Below, piece after piece: positions 19,451-28,404 of a stretch of DNA of 64,000 bases; the stretch's first letter is position 1; every line of letters begins with the position of its first letter. The notes under the pieces were generated by a model, which was not told the origin of the DNA, made no database searches, and saw nothing but the letters and a program-made list of their open reading frames with translations. Origin of the DNA: Clostridiales bacterium (GTDB lineage: Bacteria > Bacillota > Clostridia > Oscillospirales > Acutalibacteraceae). A program made the translations under genes and the position numbers. The stretch is taken from the NCBI GenBank assembly GCA_012840445.1, contig DULI01000007.1, positions 62,001 to 126,000 of the forward strand. The letters are read 5' to 3'.

Positions 19451-20073
19451 TCAGAATACACCTCCTCGATTTTGGCCACAGCGTCTTTGGCTATCACCAG
19501 CGTATCGGCATTAATAATGTCGTACGCGTTAATGGTGTTGAACTGGGTTGTCTTTACACCGGGGATGTTGGCAGCGCTCTTGATAACAAATTTGTCGTTA
19601 TCGGCAAGCACTATAAGAGATTTTTTGCCAGCCCCAATTGCATTCAGGCAGTTGACCATGGTTTTGGTATTGTAACCATCCATCTTTAGCCCGTCAATTA
19701 CGATAAGGGAATTGTCAAGCACTTTGTCTGAAAGTGCGGATTTAATGGCAAGCTGGCGGACCTTTCTATTTAATGAATAACGGTAGTCCCTCGGTTTGGG
19801 TCCGAGCGCCACTCCGCCGTGCCTCCACTGGGGAGCGCGGATTGAACCTTGCCTTGCATGGCCGGTTCCCTTTTGTCTCCACGGCTTGCGTCCGCCGCCG
19901 GAAACTTCGGAGCGGGTCAGGGTTGACTGTGTGCCCTGACGCTGGTTAGCAAGATGGTTAACAACCGCCATATGCATTACAGTTTTATTTGGTTCTATTC
20001 CGAAAATGGCATCGCTTAAGGTTATTTCACCGACTTTTTTGCCAGCCATATCGACCACTGTTACATTTGGCAT
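19447..20073 (-). CDS. rplD: Ribosomal protein L4
   Basis: This 208-residue protein has the extended tunnel loop around [20 protein letters not shown] and [20 protein letters not shown]. In E. coli L4 also binds the S10 leader RNA to cause attenuation. The long leader upstream of rpsJ here contains a terminator-like hairpin, so a similar role is possible but unproven. Confidence 0.98.
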   Translation of the reverse strand: MPNVTVVDMAGKKVGEITLSDAIFGIEPNKTVMHMAVVNHLANQRQGTQSTLTRSEVSGGGRKPWRQKGTGHARQGSIRAPQWRHGGVALGPKPRDYRYSLNRKVRQLAIKSALSDKVLDNSLIVIDGLKMDGYNTKTMVNCLNAIGAGKKSLIVLADNDKFVIKSAANIPGVKTTQFNTINAYDIINADTLVIAKDAVAKIEEVYSE

Positions 20074-20090
20074 TTAAAACACTCCTTTCC

Positions 20091-20723
20091 TTAGGCCTTA
20101 ACGCTGTCGGAGATCACAACAATGCCGCCTTTGGGGCCTGGAACAGCTCCCTTGACCGCAATAATGTTATTCTCAGCGTCTACCTTCACAATACTAAGAT
20201 TTTGTACGGTTACCCTTTCATAGCCCATGCGTCCGGCCATTCTCTTGCCCTTGAAAACCCTGGAGGGAGAAGAGTTGGCACCAATGGAACCGCCGTGACG
20301 TGTTACAGGTCCGGTACCGTGCGACATCTTAAGGCGGCCGAAATTCCAGCGTTTGATAACACCGGTATAGCCCTTACCTTTGCTTCTGCCGGTTACATCA
20401 ACATGTTCGCCTTCTTCGAAAGCGTCAGCTTTAATCAGGTCGCCCACCTTGTAGCTGCTTATATCATCCAGACGAAACTCGCGCAAAACCTTCTTGGGGG
20501 CAACGTCTGCCTTGTCGAAATGGCCTTTCAATGGTTTGTTGACCTTTGAAGCCTTCAGGTCGCCAAAACCTACCTGAATTGCCTCGTACCCATCGTTCTC
20601 GACGGTTTTAATTTGGGTGACAACACAAGGACCAGCTTCGATAACGGTTACAGGAACAAAAGCACCGTTTTGATCGAAAAGCTGGGTCATACCAAGTTTT
20701 TTGCCGATTATTCCCTTTTTCAT
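20091..20723 (-). CDS. rplC: Ribosomal protein L3
   Basis: The 210-residue protein [20 protein letters not shown] includes the central loop with [20 protein letters not shown] and [18 protein letters not shown], which reaches the peptidyl transferase centre. L3 starts large-subunit assembly. It follows rpsJ with a 64-nt spacer. Confidence 0.98.
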   Translation of the reverse strand: MKKGIIGKKLGMTQLFDQNGAFVPVTVIEAGPCVVTQIKTVENDGYEAIQVGFGDLKASKVNKPLKGHFDKADVAPKKVLREFRLDDISSYKVGDLIKADAFEEGEHVDVTGRSKGKGYTGVIKRWNFGRLKMSHGTGPVTRHGGSIGANSSPSRVFKGKRMAGRMGYERVTVQNLSIVKVDAENNIIAVKGAVPGPKGGIVVISDSVKA

Positions 20724-20787
20724 ATTTATCCTCCTTATTGGTTATTGGTTGGCACTGCCAACATGACCACGGGAGTTAAAACAGAAA

Positions 20788-21099
20788 TTACAATTTTATT
20801 TCTATTTCAACACCTGCGGGGAGCTCCAGACCCATCATAGCCTCAACAGTCTTGTTGGAAGGCCTGAGAATGTCGATAAGCCTCTTGTGGGTCCTGATTT
20901 CAAACTGCTCTCTGCTGTCCTTGTATTTGTGAACAGCTCGCAGAATAGTTACAACCTCTTTCTTGGTGGGCAGCGGTACCGGACCGGAAACCCTGGCTCC
21001 TGTACGCTTGGCGGTTTCAACGATCTTTTCGGCCGCCTGGTCTACCAGACGATGGTCGTAACCTTTAATCCTGATCCTGATTTTCTCCTTTACTGCCAT
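20788..21099 (-). CDS. rpsJ: Ribosomal protein S10
   Basis: The 103-residue protein starts [20 protein letters not shown] and has the S10 signature ([20 protein letters not shown]). An in-frame ATG 14 codons upstream exists, but AAAGGAGG lies 11 nt before the ATG at 21099 and this start gives the family length. S10, also NusE, binds the head of the small subunit and takes part in antitermination complexes. It is the first gene of the ribosomal superoperon, preceded by a leader of about 270 nt. Confidence 0.97.
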   Translation of the reverse strand: MAVKEKIRIRIKGYDHRLVDQAAEKIVETAKRTGARVSGPVPLPTKKEVVTILRAVHKYKDSREQFEIRTHKRLIDILRPSNKTVEAMMGLELPAGVEIEIKL

Positions 21100-21370
21100 G
21101 TGTCTTTTCGCCTCCTTTATATAGTTGGCGGGCATTAGCATAAACCTTACACTGTGCCGGGTGTTTCAAGTTGTGAGAAGAGAAAACCGGATTGGCTGGC
21201 TTCAGCCGAATCCGGGACTTTTGGCACATTAAGCACAGCAGCCTTACGGCCGGTATGCTAAAGTTTTTCGCCCGGTTTACAAATCGGACATACTCCGTGG
21301 AAATTCCCCGGCTCTAAGGCCGGCCACCTCCCACATCATCGCATTCCGCGCGATTCTAACAGAATCACGC
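21100..21370 (-). promoter_or_regulatory. Long structured leader of the S10 superoperon
   Basis: About 270 nt separate the predicted transcript start near 21370 from the rpsJ ATG. The RNA can form a hairpin close to its 5' end (GATTCT/AGAATC, 21351-21366), a CCGGC/GCCGG hairpin around 21311-21327, and a strong terminator-like hairpin at 21187-21215. No open reading frame of note is present. Such leaders in other bacteria allow ribosomal proteins, classically L4, to control the operon. The family of this leader is not identified here. Confidence 0.65.
21176..21215 (-). terminator. Terminator-like hairpin (attenuator) within the S10 leader
   Basis: On the minus strand an 11-bp stem (CCGGATT + GGCT pairing with AGCC + AATCCGG, one bulged base, six-base loop) spans 21187-21215. 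A U-rich tract TTTTCTCTTCTC (21175-21186) follows it. It lies about 155 nt after the predicted transcript start and 90 nt before rpsJ. This is consistent with transcription attenuation. An upstream CCGGG (21271-21275) could pair with CCCGG at the base of the stem and compete with it. Confidence 0.65.
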
Positions 21371-21376
21371 CAGAAT

Positions 21377-21405
21377 ATATTATCATACAGGCTTTAAAAA
21401 TTCAA
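21377..21405 (-). promoter_or_regulatory. Promoter of the S10-spc-alpha superoperon
   Basis: A -35 TTGAAT (21400-21405) and a -10 TAATAT (21377-21382) are separated by 17 bp on the minus strand. They lie in the only AT-rich gap upstream of rpsJ. No comparably good promoter was noticed inside the superoperon, so this may drive some 15 kb of genes. Confidence 0.65.
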
Positions 21406-21445
21406 GCCTTTTTTGCGAAAAAATAATAATTTTTGCAGGAAAAAT

Positions 21446-22162
21446 TTATATACGCGGGCGCCTGCTGTTTTTAGGCTTTTGTTCTGGTTTTTTTAAGGAT
21501 TTTATGTCGTAGGAATTATTGTATATTCTCATTTTCTTACGTTCAGCTTTGCGGTTTTTGTAAGCAGTGTAATTTACATAGATTAACGTTCCTACGGAAA
21601 CGATTATCAGTATTATAGGCACCCAAATCCATTTTCTTGCAAGTTCCGCATAGTTGGTAATGTTCTTCTTTACAGATGTAGGCATGCTCTGCGGCTCAAA
21701 ACTAATAATTTCTTCTTCCGACAGCTCGATGTTCTTCCCCCAATCGCCGCCGTCGATATCAAGACCAGGATCATACAGGTCGGATTCTATGATGACTTCC
21801 CGGCTGCTATGGCTGCTTTGCGACGTTTTCGTATCGGATGAGCTTTTGTCATTGCCCGATGAGTTATTGGACTCCGTGGAGCTTTCAGACGAACTTGTGT
21901 CCGAAGATTCGGAATACTGTGAACCGGAAGAAGGCGATGAGGAATCGTCTCCTGATGATTCACTTGATGTGCCAGACGAGGAACCTCCCTGGCTGCTGGA
22001 CCCGGCGCTTGAGCCGGAAGTGCCAGAAGTTGTCACCGAAGTGGTGGTAGTTGATGATATGTCACCGCTGGTGTCAGGATCGGCGAAAACCGATACTGTG
22101 AAAACGGTTAAAATTAGAATTATTAAGATTAATATTGCCGTACCTTTTTCGGTTTGATGCAC
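21446..22162 (-). CDS. Secreted/membrane-anchored Ser-rich protein of unknown function
   Basis: The protein of about 238 residues has an N-terminal signal peptide (short charged start, then AILILIILILTVFTVSVFA). A low-complexity stretch of roughly 100 residues rich in Ser, Thr, Gly, Asp and Glu follows, then an acidic segment, one membrane span (WVPIILIIVSVGTLIYV) and a basic tail of about 35 residues. It should be a single-pass surface protein with a mucin-like exposed stalk. A GTG eight codons further upstream is possible, but GGAGG lies 8 nt before the GTG at 22162, which is preferred. It follows proS by 42 nt and may be co-transcribed. I do not recognise a family. Confidence 0.7.
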   Translation of the reverse strand: MHQTEKGTAILILIILILTVFTVSVFADPDTSGDISSTTTTSVTTSGTSGSSAGSSSQGGSSSGTSSESSGDDSSSPSSGSQYSESSDTSSSESSTESNNSSGNDKSSSDTKTSQSSHSSREVIIESDLYDPGLDIDGGDWGKNIELSEEEIISFEPQSMPTSVKKNITNYAELARKWIWVPIILIIVSVGTLIYVNYTAYKNRKAERKKMRIYNNSYDIKSLKKPEQKPKNSRRPRI

Positions 22163-22204
22163 TTTATTTTCCTCCAAACAAATCACACATCAAGTGAATC
22201 TGAA

Positions 22205-23638
22205 TTAATAGGATTTCCCCCAATAAACCATTTTGTTAGCTGGTCTGCCGCAGCAGACGCATTTATCTGCCACGTGCTCCTGTTCAAATGGTATGCAGCG
22301 CGAGGTAACTCCAGCTTTTTCTTTGATTAAATCCTCACACGCCCTGTCGCCGCACCACATGGCCTTTATAAAGCCGGGTTTGTTTTCGGCTGTATCAATA
22401 AGTTCTTCAAAGTTTGTTGCCCTATGGGTCATCTGTTCGCGGCGGGCGAGCGCCTTTTGGTAGATACCTTCGTGCACTTTCTCGAGCAGCTTTGGAATCT
22501 CGGTTTCAATATTATCTATAGAAATTACTTGCTTTTCCCTGTTATTCCTGAGTACGGCAACGCATGAGCCGTTTTCAATGTCTTTAGGGCCAATTTCCAA
22601 ACGCAGCGGCACACCCTTCATCTCGTACTGTGCGAATTTCCAGCCTGGCGACTGGTCGCTGGTGTCTATTAAAACGCGGCAGACAGATTTAAGCCTTTGG
22701 TAAATCTCCTCTGCCCTTTCGAGCACCCCGGGTTTGTGAGCTGCGATAGGTATTACCACAACCTGGGCCGGTGCAACCGCCGGCGGCAGGACAAGCCCGT
22801 TATCGTCGCCGTGGGTCATGATAATGGCACCAATTAAGCGCGTGGAAACACCCCATGAAGTCTGATGGACATATTTTAATTTATTGTCTTTGTCGGTAAA
22901 CTGTATATCGAATGCTTTGGCAAACCCGTCGCCGAAGTAATGGGAAGTGCCACTTTGGAGCGCCTTACCGTCGTGCATAAGCGCTTCGATTGTATAGGTT
23001 TCCTTTGCTCCCGCAAACCGTTCCTTTTCTGTTTTAATGCCTTTTATCACCGGTATTGCAAGGTATTTTTCAGCAAATTCGGCGTATACATTCAGCATCC
23101 GTATGGTTTCTTCTTTTGCCTCCTCAGCGGTGGCGTGTGCGGTATGACCCTCCTGCCATAAAAATTCCCTGGAACGCAGGAAAGGCCTTGAGGTTTTTTC
23201 CCAGCGGACTACCGAACACCATTGGTTATACAGCTTAGGCAAATCCCTGTAGGAATGAATAATATTTGCGTAATGCTCGCAGAACAGGGTCTCTGAAGTA
23301 GGGCGCACACACAGCCTTTCTTCAAGCTTCTCGTCCCCACCGTGAGTTACCCAGGCAACCTCGGGCGCAAAGCCTTCCACATGGTCCTTTTCCTTTTGCA
23401 AAAGGCTCTCGGGTATAAACAAAGGCATATAGACATTCTCGTGCCCTGTTTCAACAAACATATTATTTAATATGCGCTGAATATTCTCCCAAATAGCATA
23501 ACCATAGGGCCGAAGAATCATGCATCCTTTAACGCTTGAATAATCAATCAGTTCGGCCTTAAGCACAATATCGGTATACCATTTGGCAAAATCCTCATCC
23601 ATGGAGGTTATTTCCTCTACCAGTTTTTTATCCGCCAT
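22205..23638 (-). CDS. proS: Prolyl-tRNA synthetase, archaeal/eukaryotic-like type
   Basis: The 477-residue enzyme charges tRNA-Pro. It has class II motif 2 ([20 protein letters not shown]), the catalytic region [13 protein letters not shown], an anticodon-binding domain ([19 protein letters not shown]), and a C-terminal zinc-type extension ending [18 protein letters not shown]. The short form without the bacterial INS editing domain and with the C-terminal extension marks the type-3/archaeal-like ProRS of many Clostridia. It is divergent from mntP, with a promoter at 23691-23719. No T-box was seen in its short leader. Confidence 0.95.
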   Translation of the reverse strand: MADKKLVEEITSMDEDFAKWYTDIVLKAELIDYSSVKGCMILRPYGYAIWENIQRILNNMFVETGHENVYMPLFIPESLLQKEKDHVEGFAPEVAWVTHGGDEKLEERLCVRPTSETLFCEHYANIIHSYRDLPKLYNQWCSVVRWEKTSRPFLRSREFLWQEGHTAHATAEEAKEETIRMLNVYAEFAEKYLAIPVIKGIKTEKERFAGAKETYTIEALMHDGKALQSGTSHYFGDGFAKAFDIQFTDKDNKLKYVHQTSWGVSTRLIGAIIMTHGDDNGLVLPPAVAPAQVVVIPIAAHKPGVLERAEEIYQRLKSVCRVLIDTSDQSPGWKFAQYEMKGVPLRLEIGPKDIENGSCVAVLRNNREKQVISIDNIETEIPKLLEKVHEGIYQKALARREQMTHRATNFEELIDTAENKPGFIKAMWCGDRACEDLIKEKAGVTSRCIPFEQEHVADKCVCCGRPANKMVYWGKSY

Positions 23639-23690
23639 TATATCACCATTTCCGCCAAAATAATAGTAATCAAGCTAACAATACTTTAGT

Positions 23691-23719
23691 ATTATAATAT
23701 AACAGGCAAAAACATGCAA
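23691..23719 (-). promoter_or_regulatory. Promoter of proS
   Basis: On the minus strand -35 TTGCAT (23714-23719), 17 bp and -10 TATAAT (23691-23696) lie about 50 bp upstream of the proS ATG at 23638. Confidence 0.6.
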
Positions 23720-23769
23720 GCAAAAGTCTTATGTTGATTGAATTTACAAATACACCTGACAAAATAGTA

Positions 23770-23798
23770 TTGAATTAAATAAATTTATAATGTATTAT
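23770..23798 (+). promoter_or_regulatory. Promoter of mntP
   Basis: TTGAAT (23770-23775), a 17-bp spacer and TATTAT (23793-23798) precede the mntP start at 23824 by about 25 bp. The leader is too short for a yybP-ykoY manganese riboswitch. Confidence 0.55.
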
Positions 23799-23823
23799 AA
23801 ACTAATCAATTTTAAGGAGTTCA

Positions 23824-24411
23824 TTGTATTTGGATATTATTTCGATAATAGTCATTGGTTTCGGGCTTTCCATGGACGCATTTGCGGTATCTGTAACTAA
23901 CGGGATATCGCTTAGGAGAGCAAACTTAAAAACTGCATTTGTTTCGTCATTTTTCTTCGGTTTCTTCCAAGGCCTAATGCCCTATATCGGTTGGCTTTTG
24001 GGTTTTGGATTCAGTCGAAAAATAGAGGTTATAGACCATTGGGTGGCCTTCGCGCTACTTGCCTTTATCGGGATTAACATGATAAGGGAAGCTAAAGTGG
24101 ACAGATGCGAAGCGGAGGGAAGCTGTGCCGTATTAAATCCTAGAATGGTGCTTTTTGCGTCTTTGGCAACAAGTATTGATGCTCTTGTGGTCGGTGTCAG
24201 TATGGCGTTTTCGGGTATAAAAGACTTTATCTCAATGTTTGTTAATTCCATTATTATTGCGGTTATTACATTCATAGTATGTTCAATAGGTTTTAATTTA
24301 GGAAAATATTTTGGAAGAATTTTTAAGAATAAGGCCGAGATAGCCGGCGGAATTATTTTAATTCTAATGGGCGTGAGAATCTTAATTGAACATCTTTTTA
24401 TTAAGAAGTGA
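23824..24411 (+). CDS. mntP: Manganese efflux pump MntP family
   Basis: This 195-residue membrane protein has about six helices in two repeated halves. Each half carries the family Asp motif: GFGLSMDAFAVSVTNGI near residue 14 and LATSIDALVVGVSMAF near residue 117. MntP-family proteins export Mn2+ across the cytoplasmic membrane. The start is TTG; AAGGAG lies 4 nt before 23824 and 10 nt before a second TTG at 23830, so either could be used. It is a single-gene unit, divergent from proS, and ends at a bidirectional terminator. Mn2+ specificity is inferred from family membership only. Confidence 0.85.
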   Translation: MYLDIISIIVIGFGLSMDAFAVSVTNGISLRRANLKTAFVSSFFFGFFQGLMPYIGWLLGFGFSRKIEVIDHWVAFALLAFIGINMIREAKVDRCEAEGSCAVLNPRMVLFASLATSIDALVVGVSMAFSGIKDFISMFVNSIIIAVITFIVCSIGFNLGKYFGRIFKNKAEIAGGIILILMGVRILIEHLFIKK

Positions 24412-24423
24412 CATTTTAAATAT

Positions 24424-24466
24424 AAAAAAATGGTTTCCAAATTTGGTTTTGGAAACCGTTTTTTAT
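24424..24466. terminator. Bidirectional terminator between mntP and the comEC operon
   Basis: The stem GGTTTCCAAA (24432-24441) and TTTGGAAACC (24448-24457) is flanked by an A run on the left and a T run on the right. It can therefore terminate both mntP (plus) and the toprim gene (minus). Confidence 0.85.
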
Positions 24467-25044
24467 TGCAACCTGTTAATATACTCTTTGTATTCATCGT
24501 AAGACAACATGATATTCAGCACTTTAAGAAGGCTGTTGGCCGAAATTTTTTCGGGAAGATTCAGCATTTTTATTAGCTTAAGCCGCTTCTCTTTACTGTT
24601 TCGCCCACCGCAGATACCGTCCTCGTACAAGTCGATTTTGGTGATTTCCCTGGATTTTTTTGCAGACGTCTTAGTAATCCCGGCTTTTTTTAAGGCTTCC
24701 AATACCGCTTCTTTGGGTACCCCCTCGACCCCCAGCTTGCCCTCGGCATTGCCTTCGGTTTTTCTGCTTTCTTTGCCGTATATGTCCGGGATATAGGCGT
24801 GGTACACCTTGCCCTCTTTAATATTGGAAGCGATATATGAACGTATCATAAACCCTGCAGAATCACTGTCGGTCATTATAATAATCCCGCAGGTCGCGGC
24901 TAATTTCCTGATAAAATCTATTTTCTCCTTGTCTTTGAATATCTGAAACCCGTCGGTGGTTATTATAAGCCCGTCAATAATTGATGAGAGTTTAATTTTA
25001 TCATACCTGCCCTCGACAATAATTGCCTGTTTTAGTTTAATCAA
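24463..25044 (-). CDS. Toprim-domain protein, ribonuclease M5-like
   Basis: This 193-residue protein starts IKLKQAIIVEGRYDKIKL and has IIIMTDSDSAGFMIRSYI, the Glu and DxD motifs of a Toprim domain. A segment GKLGVEGVPKEAVLEALKKA resembles RNase M5, and a C-terminal half of the DUF4093 type follows. RNase M5 matures 5S rRNA. Here the gene lies at the end of the comEC-holA unit rather than beside ksgA, so its role is less certain and it may be a paralogue. The TTG start overlaps the holA stop (TTGA). Confidence 0.75.
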   Translation of the reverse strand: MIKLKQAIIVEGRYDKIKLSSIIDGLIITTDGFQIFKDKEKIDFIRKLAATCGIIIMTDSDSAGFMIRSYIASNIKEGKVYHAYIPDIYGKESRKTEGNAEGKLGVEGVPKEAVLEALKKAGITKTSAKKSREITKIDLYEDGICGGRNSKEKRLKLIKMLNLPEKISANSLLKVLNIMLSYDEYKEYINRLQ

Positions 25045-26093
25045 ACTTCCACCCCTTTGGAAGCGATATACAAAAGTTTTACCACCGTTTGTTCCAAGAC
25101 CATTCTTGCATCCATATTTAAGCCCTTGATTTTGGTATCGGCATCAAGAAGCGTTTTAAGGCAAAGCATGATTTTTGACCCGCCAAGCTTTCTTGCTGAC
25201 GCAGACGCCCTTTCGAGTTTGAAAAGGGTATTTTTTTTGTAGCCGAAATCATCGGCTATTTCTTTTGGCTTTAACCCAGCAGACTCTGCGGCAAAGACAC
25301 GGTACATGTCAACAAATGGCATGGTAAGAACGCTGAAAATAAAAACCGGCTCTATGCGCTGAAAAAACAAATCATTAAGGAGCTCCAAAGCCTTACTTGA
25401 GTTTCCTGCGGATATGGCATTCGCAAGTTCATAAACCGAGGTTTCCACAGTGCGCACGGCAAGTTTGTCAATTGCCTCCTCGGTAATGTGCCCGCTGCCG
25501 GTATAGGCACAAAGCTTGTCAATCTCGTTCATTAAAATGCCTAAATTGTCTGAAGTGCGGTTAATTAAATGCCTTGCAGTGTTAGGCTCCAGTCGGCAAC
25601 CACGCTGCTCGGCCGCTTTGCAAAGGACTTTGACCAAATCATACTCCTTTTTGCGCTCGATTTGCGCCACGCTGCCGCCCATTTTCTGTATCTGTGCCAT
25701 AATTTTAATAAAGTTACCCGACTGCTTATAATCGACCTGTACGTTTTCGTACCAGAAAATAATAATTGTGGTGTCATTCGGCTGAGATATTAGTTTAAGG
25801 TACTCTTCAAGCTCGGATTTGGACATCTTATCAAAATCTATATCTTTAATCAATAAGCACCTGCGTTCGGACATAAGCGGCAGCTGGGCGGCTGAATCAT
25901 ATAACTGCTGAATGTCCGTGGAAGCGTCTGCTTTGTGCAGGTTAAACTCTTCCGCCGTTTTTATTGTTTTTTTGACTATTTGATTCACATAATATTTGTT
26001 TAGATACGGGTCGTTACCGAAAATAAAATAGAGATTTGAAAAATTGCCTTTTGATATCTGGTTTTTAAGATCAAGCTCGTTAAAAAAAGTCAT
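25041..26093 (-). CDS. holA: DNA polymerase III delta subunit
   Basis: The protein of about 350 residues is the clamp-loader delta subunit that opens the sliding clamp. It has the N-terminal YFIFGNDPYLNKYYVNQIV segment and AAA+-like domains II and III ending in the helical collar. The ATG at 26093 (MTFFNELDLKN) has AAAGGG 8 nt upstream and gives the normal N-terminus. An alternative ATG at 26123 would overlap the comEC stop as ATGA but lacks a clear ribosome binding site. The comEC-holA pairing is common in Firmicutes. Confidence 0.92.
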   Translation of the reverse strand: MTFFNELDLKNQISKGNFSNLYFIFGNDPYLNKYYVNQIVKKTIKTAEEFNLHKADASTDIQQLYDSAAQLPLMSERRCLLIKDIDFDKMSKSELEEYLKLISQPNDTTIIIFWYENVQVDYKQSGNFIKIMAQIQKMGGSVAQIERKKEYDLVKVLCKAAEQRGCRLEPNTARHLINRTSDNLGILMNEIDKLCAYTGSGHITEEAIDKLAVRTVETSVYELANAISAGNSSKALELLNDLFFQRIEPVFIFSVLTMPFVDMYRVFAAESAGLKPKEIADDFGYKKNTLFKLERASASARKLGGSKIMLCLKTLLDADTKIKGLNMDARMVLEQTVVKLLYIASKGVEV

Positions 26094-26119
26094 TGGATTT
26101 ACCCTTTCTTTTGGGAAAT

Positions 26120-28336
26120 TCATGATATGGCGTGAATTGTAATATCGTTTCCCACGCCCCTGGTTTTTATTTCGAACGCCTGATAATCCGAAACCATATA
26201 GGGCTTAATACCCCATTTTGCCAAAGTATTTGCCGCCGCCACCGCCTTTCGAGTTTCACCGCACACGAAAACCTGCGTGCCGTGATTGACCTGGATTCCT
26301 TCAGGTATGGCAGTGGGGGAAATTATTATATTGGCTTTTTTGAAATCATCTGGCAGGCTGTTTATATCCGCTGACGGCGCACAGATTAAAACGTTAGTAC
26401 TGCCGATTGATATGTAGATTGAGTTTCCATATTGTGAGTTTCGAACTGTAGTAAGTTTTACATCATCCCAAAGCGTGACGTCAACGTTATCACCGATATG
26501 CAATTGGGAACAGTTAAGGCTGCTGTAGTATTTATGATACCTACCGACATTTGGAATAATAATATTGTCCGCTTTCAGTCTCTTAAGCAGATAGATACCC
26601 CCGCCGGCATCGTTTTGCTCAAGGCATGGGAGGATCAGCAAATCAAGTTTTGGAACGTTTTCCTGCTTAAGATAATCCGATATTCGGTATGCCCCGGTTT
26701 TGTCTGCCCCGGTCCCTATAACAACTGCATGACCGTTGCGCGCAACCACAACCGCGGCGCTCTGGTTCAGATTTATTATGCCGATTTTGGTAACATCCTT
26801 GTTTGCGGCGGCAAATGCAAGGGATGAGCTTGCAAGCATAAACACTGAAAGCATCATTATAAATCCAAGCCTGAATTTTTCCTTTTTTATTAACAAATAT
26901 ACTGCAATGACAAGCAACGCTGCAACAACCCAAAGATGGATATGCCGGTTGCCTGCCCGTATTTCAAAAACATTTGAATCAAAAACCGCTGTAACTTTAA
27001 TAATGATTTTGCTGCACACCGCAGCTATCAGCAGCAGCGGATACGCGACAAAAGAGGTAAAGGGCAGCATAAAGAATAATGCCGCTAAAACTGTACAGAT
27101 TAATGCCAGAAATACCGGATAGTTTACAATAACGTTTGCAACCGGCGCGATTATTGATACTTCGCCGAACATTACAATTGTAACAGGCAACGTAGAAATA
27201 ACTGCAGAAACTGACTGGCAGATAATTAATACATTTGCCATCACTAATTTGCGAAAAACACCAGACAGTTTTATCCTTCGCGCAGCCCAGTTGTACATAA
27301 CCGGGGATATGACTATCAGGCCGAATGTTGCGCAGACCGACAGCAGCAAAGACACATCAGCCACCGCAAAGGGATTGGCGGCTAAAATTGCCAAAAACGC
27401 CGCCCCAAGAGAATTCAGCGGGTCAGGCTTTCGCGCAATAATCAGGCCTATTAACATAATTATATATGTAATACCTGACCGCACCACAGATGCCGAAAAC
27501 CCGGCAACTGCCATGATTGCAATAACCGCGACAAGACAAATTGAGGCAGATATCCTTTTGCCCACACCGGTTTTACTGAGTATCATCAGCAGCGTTTGGC
27601 AAAGGATTGCAATATGAAGCCCCGACACAGACATTACATGGAGCACTCCGCTTGATTTTAAATTGGCGTATATGGGTTCTTCTATTCCGGACGTATCACC
27701 CATAATAATCCCCGAAAGCAATGCAGCAGTATTATAGGAAAGGGTATTGTAGAGTTTGCTTTTGAGGCTTCTTCTGAACTCAACCACATTAAAATACAAA
27801 GGCTTTTTGATTACAGGCACTGTTTGTGCCGCATCTGTAATAACGGCGCCTAAAAATATGCCGTCGCTGTACCTTATTAACTTGTCTTTATCAAATTTAT
27901 AAAATTTGACCCGTGTGTATATTTGGTCATATATATCCGCGCCAAGGCCTGTGCTCGATATTACCCTTAGTTTAATCTTCTGTGGAGCGCCGTTTAGCTT
28001 TACTTTATCGGTTTTAATGGTATAAACCGTAAAATTGTCGTTATATTCGGGTTCCTTTATTACTACCCCTTCGATTTGGGCCTCTTTTTGGCCGAGGGAG
28101 AGTATGGGGTTTATTTTAAAGTGAAAAAGAAGGCAAAGATAAAGTACAGTTACAAACGCAACAAAAGCAAACGGAGCATAACGGTTTGCAGGATTTTGCT
28201 TTGGCAGCAGCACACACAAAAAAAGGAGTATAAGCAGTACTATTGCCAGTACCACACACGCATTAAAGGGGATAAATACTGCCAAAGCCGACATTGATGC
28301 CGCCGTTAAGGCGGACGCAAAAAGTAGTCTGCCCAC
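26120..28336 (-). CDS. comEC: ComEC/Rec2 family DNA-uptake channel protein with degenerate nuclease-like domain
   Basis: The 738-residue protein has N-terminal membrane helices, an OB-like soluble segment, and the Competence domain (NTAALLSGIIMGDTSGIEEP, VLHVMSVSGLHIAILCQTLL). A C-terminal metallo-beta-lactamase-like region starts around residue 500. In this region the usual DVGQGD is replaced by NLNQSA, and the usual HxHxDH metal motif is replaced by LPCLEQNDAGGG near residue 575, so nuclease activity is doubtful. The start is GTG with GGAGG 8 nt upstream. ComEC moves single-stranded DNA across the membrane in transformation. No other competence gene is present in the window. Confidence 0.9.
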   Translation of the reverse strand: MGRLLFASALTAASMSALAVFIPFNACVVLAIVLLILLFLCVLLPKQNPANRYAPFAFVAFVTVLYLCLLFHFKINPILSLGQKEAQIEGVVIKEPEYNDNFTVYTIKTDKVKLNGAPQKIKLRVISSTGLGADIYDQIYTRVKFYKFDKDKLIRYSDGIFLGAVITDAAQTVPVIKKPLYFNVVEFRRSLKSKLYNTLSYNTAALLSGIIMGDTSGIEEPIYANLKSSGVLHVMSVSGLHIAILCQTLLMILSKTGVGKRISASICLVAVIAIMAVAGFSASVVRSGITYIIMLIGLIIARKPDPLNSLGAAFLAILAANPFAVADVSLLLSVCATFGLIVISPVMYNWAARRIKLSGVFRKLVMANVLIICQSVSAVISTLPVTIVMFGEVSIIAPVANVIVNYPVFLALICTVLAALFFMLPFTSFVAYPLLLIAAVCSKIIIKVTAVFDSNVFEIRAGNRHIHLWVVAALLVIAVYLLIKKEKFRLGFIMMLSVFMLASSSLAFAAANKDVTKIGIINLNQSAAVVVARNGHAVVIGTGADKTGAYRISDYLKQENVPKLDLLILPCLEQNDAGGGIYLLKRLKADNIIIPNVGRYHKYYSSLNCSQLHIGDNVDVTLWDDVKLTTVRNSQYGNSIYISIGSTNVLICAPSADINSLPDDFKKANIIISPTAIPEGIQVNHGTQVFVCGETRKAVAAANTLAKWGIKPYMVSDYQAFEIKTRGVGNDITIHAIS

Positions 28337-28366
28337 CGCAATATCCTCCAGTAAAGATTTGTGTAT

Positions 28367-28402
28367 ATAAAATTACCCTCAGAATTAATCCGAGGGTAAT
28401 AA
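28367..28402 (-). terminator. Terminator of the alaS-hinT-phosphoribosyltransferase unit
   Basis: The inverted repeat ATTACCCTC (28372-28380) and GAGGGTAAT (28392-28400) directly follows the phosphoribosyltransferase stop. On the minus strand a TTTTAT tail follows the stem. Confidence 0.8.
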
Positions 28403-28404
28403 GT

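Noticed and set aside
21654-22157. Plus-strand acidic open frame antisense to the Ser-rich protein
   Set aside because: It is the complement of a Ser-rich low-complexity coding region, with no ribosome binding site or promoter.
23639-23823. Manganese (yybP-ykoY) riboswitch upstream of mntP
   Set aside because: The predicted leader is only about 20 nt long, too short for that riboswitch.
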